Source: CBDEGR01 sp965237895 | GTDB taxonomy: Bacteria; Acidobacteriota; Terriglobia; UBA7540; JAPUME01 | Assembly: GCA_965237895.1 (NCBI GenBank) | Contig: CBDEGR010000002.1 | Span: forward strand, 1,054,001-1,118,000 | Length of the DNA: 64,000 bases | Reading direction: 5' to 3' | Shown here: positions 59,600-64,000 of the stretch, piece after piece | How positions within the stretch are numbered: the stretch's first letter is position 1 | Layout: the number at the start of each line of letters is the position of its first letter | Notes under the pieces: model-generated | The model's database searches: none | Told to the model about the DNA's origin: nothing | Seen by the model: only the letters and a program-made list of their open reading frames with translations | Made by a program: the position numbers and the translations under genes

Positions 59600-60485
59600 T
59601 TATTGATCTCCGGCCCGCTTTACCCAGATCGGGCTGGACCATGCCATGGCCACGCGGTTGCGGACCATTCCTTCCTGGCGAAGGCGGACATAATAGATGG
59701 AGTCATCCTGAAAGCCCAAGTCCCGATCGCTCCATGTGAAATCGAGCCCGTGGGGACGGAGGCGGAAGATTACCTTGAACCCGCCATCGAGTTTCGACCA
59801 GCGCAGCACTTCGACCCCTTCGATGGGCGCCGTACCGTGGGCTTCGATTTTAAGTAGCGGTGGCCCGGCCGAGCGTGCGCGTTGGCCCATCGGCGTGCTG
59901 TTGACGGTGAAGTCGAGCAGGATGCACGCGCCCGTGGTTCCGTAGGTACGCCGCCGGTAAAGCCCGTCGAAGATCTCCTCCCGCGTCAGCCCCGTTGCGC
60001 GGATGGCGGCCAGTTCCCAATGGGGTTGGCCGGGATGGGAGCGGTGGTCGTCGGAGGCGGCGATGGTGCTCACCTCAAGACCGGCCATCCAGGCGTTCTG
60101 GGCGAACTGCGGCTCCCGGACCGACCTGCCGGCGGAGGTGAAGTCGCTCTGCTCGAAGGCCAGCGGATGCGTGGGGTCGAAGGCCTCGCTCAGCCCGTGC
60201 GCCGAGTAGATTTCAAAGTTTCGCCGCCGCTCCGGGTCGTGCGGCTGCCAATGCACCGGCTGAGGGAACTTTCCGGGGTGGTGGGGAACCGTGAGGGCCT
60301 CCCCGGCGAATCCCATCCCGACCGATGCGGTAAGTGAGGGTCCAGGTGCCGAAGTGGCCCGCAATGCCCGTCGAGGGATGGACCGTGACCTTGCCGTCCG
60401 GAACTGCCGCGGCCGACGGACTTGGCCACCCCGCCCAGAGTCCCAAGATCAGGGTCAGGGAGAACGATAAAAGCAACCGTTTCAT
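59600..60485 (-). pseudogene. DUF3604-family metallohydrolase, internally deleted and frameshifted
   Basis: The first 60 codons (60485 downward) encode a signal peptide (LLLSFSLTLILGLWAGWPSP) and VTVHPSTGIAGHFGTWTLTY. Near 60305 the frame changes and the C-terminal third of a DUF3604 protein follows: ALTVPHHPGKFPQPVHWQPH, NFEIYSAHGLSEAFDP, IAASDDHRSHPGQPHWELAA, YRRRTYGTTGACILLDFTVN and FTWSDRDLGFQ. Intact members are about 600 residues or more, so some 300 residues including the first metal-binding motif are gone. It is another CehA/PHP-type protein like the one at 23870. Confidence 0.75.
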
Positions 60486-60793
60486 TTTTCCTCCTTAGCT
60501 TTCCAACTTTCGTGGTGACCCTTTTGCTGGAACCCGCGCCGGAACCCGCGTGGGTGGAGGATCCAGAGGAGCCCGATCCGGCAAGATAGGCTCAGCAATA
60601 CCCGGCAATACGAAGCTGCTTCCCGCCAGGGTTCCTCTCATGCCTAAGGGGTCAGTGCAGAGGAAGTAAGTATACCCTCAACCGGCAGACCCGGAAACGC
60701 AAAGATGTGAACTTTTGGATGCCCGAAGGTGGCAACCCGCCCGGAGTTCGTTTAGACTGAGCAGATCGTTGCGGCAGGTGCTTAAGGGAAATC
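60486..60793. other. Intergenic region with a short tandem duplication
   Basis: About 308 bases upstream of the TlpA-like gene. It contains the 12-bp near-repeat GGAACCCGCGCC / GGAACCCGCGTG at 60529-60552. No gene or clear promoter was recognised. Confidence 0.45.
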
Positions 60794-61468
60794 GTGAATT
60801 CGAAAGTGAAGGTTCGATCTCGAACAGGTACGGATAAGTATCCGGCTCCGGCTCGACTGCGGCCGGCCTGGGTTGGTAGGATAGGTGGGGTCGGTGGGCT
60901 GCGCGCGCTGTCTCGGATTCTCATGATCGGTTTCGCTCTTCCCGTGGTTTGGGGGTTGCCGGCGAGAGGAGACGAGCAGAAGAAAAAAGCCCCTGATCTG
61001 TCCCGGTCCCTTACCGCCGTCAAGAACATTACCGAAGCCGACTGGAAGAGGGTCCTCTCCCGGCACCAGGGAAGCGTCCTGCTGGTGAATTTTTGGGCAA
61101 CTTGGTGCGAGCCGTGCCGCGAGGAGTTCCTTCGCCTGAATCGGCTTTCCCGTAAGTATAAGAGCACCCGTAAGTATAAGAGCAAAGGACTGGCGGTTGT
61201 GACCGTATCGCTCGACCCTCAGGATGCGCGGGGCGAAGTTTTGGCGTTCCTCCGGACCTATAAGGCGTCTTTTGAGAACTATCACCAGGATTTCAAGGAT
61301 ATCGCCGAGTTTGCAGTCTCGCTCGACCCGGATTGGTGGGGGACTCTTCCGGCCACGTTCCTCTACGGCCGCCGGGGCCGACTGCGGCAGGTTTACAAGG
61401 GGTCGCCCAGCTTCCAGGAGTTGGAGCGAGCCGTGGTGCCGTTATTGGAGGAGAGCAGCAAGCCTTGA
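60794..61468 (+). CDS. TlpA-like thioredoxin-fold protein
   Basis: A 224-residue exported thiol-disulfide protein. A signal anchor (SRILMIGFALPVVWGLPARG, about 40-59) is preceded by a long basic tail, so the true start may be downstream of GTG 60794. The domain has VLLVNFWATWCEPCREEFLR with the CxxC site, VVTVSLDPQDARGEVLAFL and GTLPATFLYGRRGRLRQVYK with the cis-proline. An 18-bp near-tandem duplication adds a second RKYKS unit at about residues 125-130. Probably reduces periplasmic disulfides. Confidence 0.85.
   Translation: MNSKVKVRSRTGTDKYPAPARLRPAWVGRIGGVGGLRALSRILMIGFALPVVWGLPARGDEQKKKAPDLSRSLTAVKNITEADWKRVLSRHQGSVLLVNFWATWCEPCREEFLRLNRLSRKYKSTRKYKSKGLAVVTVSLDPQDARGEVLAFLRTYKASFENYHQDFKDIAEFAVSLDPDWWGTLPATFLYGRRGRLRQVYKGSPSFQELERAVVPLLEESSKP
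61151..61186 (+). repeat. 18-bp near-perfect tandem duplication within the TlpA-like gene
   Basis: CGTAAGTATAAGAGCACC is followed by CGTAAGTATAAGAGCAAA; the frame is kept and the protein gains RKYKST/RKYKSK. Confidence 0.85.
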
Positions 61469-61470
61469 AA

Positions 61471-61494
61471 ACCGACCCGAATACCGACCCGAAA
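61471..61494. repeat. 12-bp near-perfect tandem duplication
   Basis: ACCGACCCGAAT is followed by ACCGACCCGAAA directly after the TlpA-like stop codon. Confidence 0.7.
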
Positions 61495-61578
61495 ACTGAC
61501 CTGCCCTCAGCGCTTCAGAAACCCGGCAGCAGCCCCGAGGCGGACTCATTCCCCGCCCATGTTTGACTGCACCCGGAC

Positions 61579-61746
61579 TTGACACCGGTTCGCCGTCTCG
61601 GGCTGGCCACGCGCGGCAATACGCGTCTCCCGGCGGATTCCGTGGTGGAAGCCGTCGAGCGGGGAGTCAACTACCTCAACTGGTGCGGGTACGATGACGG
61701 CATCCGCGCCGACACCGGAGTGCTTGACCTATTGATGATCCGCTAA
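61579..61746 (+). pseudogene. N-terminal fragment of an aldo/keto reductase
   Basis: A 55-codon frame (TTG start) reads PVRRLGLATRGNTRLPADSV then VEAVERGVNYLNWCGYDDGI, matching the first two strands of an aldo/keto-reductase subfamily (RLGLATRGNT-L--DDV--A--RGVNYLNWCG--DG). It diverges after that and stops. Not the complement of the truncated reductase at 588, which is a different subfamily missing its C terminus. Confidence 0.55.
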
Positions 61747-61747
61747 A

Positions 61748-61924
61748 TGGTTTCTGGCCGTGATGATGGTCTTCTGGTTTTTCCTTATTTTGCTGAGGAC
61801 TCCTCTGGAAGAGGCCTGGTTGGCGGAAAAGTTCGGTGAGGAATACCTTGACTATTGCCGACGCACGGGACGCTTTTTTCCGAAGCTTTTCGGCCCACCG
61901 CTTTCCCCCTCGACGAAAGGGTGA
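61748..61924 (+). pseudogene. C-terminal fragment of an isoprenylcysteine methyltransferase-family protein
   Basis: Immediately after the reductase fragment, in another frame, WFLAVMMVFWFFLILLRTPL then EEAWLAEKFGEEYLDYCRRT and GRFFPKLFG. A membrane segment followed by E---L---FG-EY--Y-RRTGRF-P is the conserved end of the ICMT/phospholipid methyltransferase family. The other spans are absent. An ATG at 61763 could start a 53-residue peptide. Confidence 0.6.
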
Positions 61925-61930
61925 GGTTCC

Positions 61931-62305
61931 ATGCGGAAAATCAGAATGACCACCGGCTCCGTAGAACTTTTGGCGGAGCTGCGCACGACGCCCACCGCCG
62001 ACGCCATCTATGAAGCGCTTCCCTTCAGCTCCTCGGCCGAAAGATGGGGGGAAGAGGTCTATTTCTCAACGCCCGTCCACGTTCGCCGAGAGCCGGACGC
62101 GAAAAACGTGGTCGAGGCGGGCGAGTTGGCTTTCTGGGTGGAGGGCGACTCGATCGCCGTCGGCTTCGGCCGCACGCCTGTCTCCCAAGGCGAGGAGATT
62201 CGCTTGGCCGCCAAAACGAACATCTGGAGCAAGGCCTTGGGCGACGTGAAGCGGTTGAAAGTGGTGAAGGAAGGCGCGCCCGTCAAAGTAGAGAAAGTGG
62301 AATAA
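61931..62305 (+). CDS. Cyclophilin-like fold protein (TM1367-type)
   Basis: A 124-residue protein: SVELLAELRTTPTADAIYEA then LPFSSSAERWGEEVYFSTPV, AGELAFWVEGDSIAVGFGRT and RLAAKTNIWSKALGDVKRLK. This matches the small cyclophilin-like family (pfam04126) with YF-GFGRTP motifs; the proteins adopt the barrel fold but no peptidyl-prolyl isomerase activity is established. GAGG precedes the ATG, which is 7 bases after the ICMT fragment. Confidence 0.82.
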   Translation: MRKIRMTTGSVELLAELRTTPTADAIYEALPFSSSAERWGEEVYFSTPVHVRREPDAKNVVEAGELAFWVEGDSIAVGFGRTPVSQGEEIRLAAKTNIWSKALGDVKRLKVVKEGAPVKVEKVE

Positions 62306-62326
62306 CTCCGAGCCGGTTAAGGTGGA

Positions 62327-62464
62327 ATGCCGCCAAGTTGCTTCCCAGAGGTCCCGGAATTGATCGAGGAACGAAGGAGAATCGTCCGTTCGAGATTGGC
62401 CCGCAGCCGCGTTCTCTATGAAAACGGCGCGAAGTTGCTGGGTTTGCCGTCATCCAAAGGATAA
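62327..62464 (+). other. Short frame, possible C-terminal fragment
   Basis: Forty-five codons reading PEVPELIEERRRIVRSRLAR then SRVLYENGAKLLGLP. The ending resembles the terminal helix of amidohydrolase-type barrels (ILYENA-RLLGL), but it is short and without a ribosome site. The rest of the gap (62465-62603) shows nothing recognisable. Confidence 0.25.
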
Positions 62465-62603
62465 AGGCGCAAGGATAGAGCCCCAAGGATGGAGAAAGTC
62501 GCGGGTTCGGCTCTCGACCAGAACCGGGTTGTGATAACATAAGCCGCACTTCGTGGGAAGATTCCCGCGTTCAATCCTAAAAATCGAATCCGGGAGAAGG
62601 CAG

Positions 62604-64000
62604 ATGGCATTTCTCACTTCACGTAGAATTGCTTGGGGGCTGGGTGTCTTGGTTCTGGCCGGGGCGCTTACCTGGTTGATGGTCGATAACTTCCGGACCG
62701 AAACACGGCCTCCCAGTTGGGCGCGAGGCCGTGTCAGCGAGTTCCTTCTCGAACTCGGCAGCGGACCGAGGGGTTTGGATTCGATCCAGGTCCCGGAAGG
62801 TTTCGAAGTGGAACTGGCGGCCGGGCCGGACCTGATCAATTACGGCGTGTTTTTCACCTTCGACGACCGCGGCCGGCTTTTCGTCTGCGAGTCGGCCGGC
62901 AAGAATACCACCGACGAAGAGACCTTCAATGTTCCTTCCTTCCGCATCCGTCTGCTCGAAGATGTGGACGGCGACGGGATCTTCGACCGAAGCAAGATTT
63001 TCGCCGACATGATCACCATGGCGCTCGGCGCCCGGTGGTACCAAGGCGGTCTCTACGTGGCCGCGCCGCCCGATTTTATTCGCTTCGACGACACGGACGG
63101 CGACGGCGTGGCCGACCGCCGGGAAGTGATCCTGACCGGCTGGCCGCTGAAGTCGAATGCCACCACCCTCCACGGGCCCTACCTCGGCCCGGACGGCTGG
63201 ATGTATCTCACCTATTCCCCTCAGGCATACAAGGTGGAGACGAAAGAAGGAACCGTTCTTGAGGGTCCCCGGGGGCGCGTCTTCCGTGTGCAGCCGGATG
63301 GCACCCGGTTGGAGTGGTTCGTCGGCGGCGGGTTCGACAATCCGGTCGAAGTGGTCTTCACCGCCGCCGGGGAGACGCTCGGCACGAATACCTATTTTTC
63401 GAACCCGAAGAACGGTATCCGAGATTCGATCCTTCACTACGTCGACGGCGGAATTTATCCGAAGTGGCAGCCCTACGTCGAGACCGCCTACCAACGAACC
63501 GGAGATTTCCTTTCCGCCGTCACCAAGTTTGCGCGCGTGGCCCCTGCCGGTCTCGCGCTCTATCGCGGCACGGCCTTCGGCCCGGAGTACCGGGGAAACC
63601 TCTTCAGCGCGCAGTTCAATCCGCACCGCGTCCAGCGGCACATTCTCCACCGCGACGGCGGCACCTTTCGCACCGACGACGAAGATTTCCTGACCGCAAC
63701 CGACATCGACCTGCATGTGACCGACGTTCAGGAAGACGCCGACGGCAGCCTTCTGGTGCTCGACACCGGCGCTTGGTATCTGCACGGTTGCCCGGTCTCG
63801 CGCGTTTCGAAACCCGAGTACAAGGGAGCCATCTTCCGAATCCGCAAGACCGATGCGCCGCGCATTGAAGACCCGCGCGGAGAAAAGATCGAGTGGGAGA
63901 AATCCTCCCCGGCGGACTTGGCCGAGCTGCTCGAAGACCCCCGCCCCGTTGTCCGAGACAAAGCACTCGACCTTCTGGTCGAGGCGGATGGGGAGGCAGT
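62604..64000 (+). CDS. PVC-type membrane-bound dehydrogenase, partial at right edge
   Basis: The first 465 codons of a secreted glucose/sorbosone-dehydrogenase-like beta-propeller. A signal anchor (IAWGLGVLVLAGALTWLMVD) is followed by LDSIQVPEGFEVELAAGPDL, FTFDDRGRLFVCESAGKNTT, DVDGDGIFDRSKIFADMIT, ALGARWYQGGLYVAAPPDFI, HGPYLGPDGWMYLTYSP and HVTDVQEDADGSLLVLDTGA, then the start of a HEAT-like region (LEDPRPVVRDKALDLL). Such proteins often end in a cytochrome c domain, which would lie beyond the edge. GGAGAAGG precedes ATG 62604. Confidence 0.85.
   Translation, partial: MAFLTSRRIAWGLGVLVLAGALTWLMVDNFRTETRPPSWARGRVSEFLLELGSGPRGLDSIQVPEGFEVELAAGPDLINYGVFFTFDDRGRLFVCESAGKNTTDEETFNVPSFRIRLLEDVDGDGIFDRSKIFADMITMALGARWYQGGLYVAAPPDFIRFDDTDGDGVADRREVILTGWPLKSNATTLHGPYLGPDGWMYLTYSPQAYKVETKEGTVLEGPRGRVFRVQPDGTRLEWFVGGGFDNPVEVVFTAAGETLGTNTYFSNPKNGIRDSILHYVDGGIYPKWQPYVETAYQRTGDFLSAVTKFARVAPAGLALYRGTAFGPEYRGNLFSAQFNPHRVQRHILHRDGGTFRTDDEDFLTATDIDLHVTDVQEDADGSLLVLDTGAWYLHGCPVSRVSKPEYKGAIFRIRKTDAPRIEDPRGEKIEWEKSSPADLAELLEDPRPVVRDKALDLLVEADGEA

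Noticed and set aside
1..64000. Search for tRNA, rRNA, tmRNA and phage structural genes
   Set aside because: No cloverleaf with a proper T-loop, no rRNA signature and no capsid, tail or portal motifs were seen by eye; short tRNA genes could still be missed without a covariance search.

Overview
The window is a GC-rich bacterial chromosome segment, most likely from the phylum Acidobacteriota (moderate confidence; there is no rRNA to confirm it). The argument is that several proteins look like conserved uncharacterised families I associate with that phylum (genes at 42613, 45371, 51049, 51318). It also carries a Gram-negative envelope set (LolA-like and LolB-like proteins, heptose kinase, outer-membrane barrel), CehA-type metallohydrolases, a PVC-type dehydrogenase, and a probable selenocysteine protein. 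No rRNA, tRNA, CRISPR array or phage module was seen.

Layout. 1-2334: gnd (cut by the edge), a truncated aldo/keto reductase, ogt and a sigma-factor fragment. 2343-5504: an IS1595-family element with 25-bp inverted repeats and an exact 8-bp target duplication, carrying an IS1 tail, a cut Panacea gene, a nested IS3-family element and a small passenger gene. 5546-10637: a lysine riboswitch with terminator leading dapE-like, asd, dapB, dapA and dapD. 10711-14706: aldolase, rhomboid protease, a frame-disrupted rlpA and a HIT protein. 14797-21242: a sigma70-type promoter, a histidine-rich leader peptide, a complete attenuator, then hisI-G-D-C-B-H-F-A. 21239-26052: an M28 peptidase and a CehA protein among fragments of at least five broken genes. 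26053-33269: MTHFR-like protein, an sce7726/beta-protein pair, arginase, ddl, heptose kinase, a nonsense-interrupted glycosyltransferase and Trm112. 33431-43967: M20 peptidase, a broken peptidase_MA gene, purD-purE, pyrK-pyrD, and a lipoprotein/ABC-transporter/LolA cluster. 44184-53576: radical SAM protein, oxidoreductase, barrel protein, two related small secreted proteins around a frameshifted mglA, and glmM. 53682-64000: folP, ftsH, hpt, tilS, the selenoprotein candidate, a deleted DUF3604 gene, TlpA-like thioredoxin, more fragments, and a PVC-type dehydrogenase cut by the right edge.

The two best ordered blocks are amino-acid pathways with cis control readable in the DNA. Lysine synthesis is under an L-box transcription terminator, and histidine synthesis is under a ribosome-mediated attenuator with four His codons in six. 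The IS1595 element landed 34 bp upstream of the L-box aptamer, so it probably separated the lysine operon from its original promoter.

Two themes run through the rest. First, about twenty genes are truncated, frameshifted or interrupted by stops, and fragments of unrelated genes often abut. Second, short tandem duplications (5 to 66 bp) recur, often at gene boundaries, and one of them breaks rlpA. One apparent nonsense codon is different: the UGA at 59319-59321 replaces the second Cys of an AhpD-type CxxC motif and is followed at the right distance by a bacterial SECIS-like hairpin, so it is probably read as selenocysteine.
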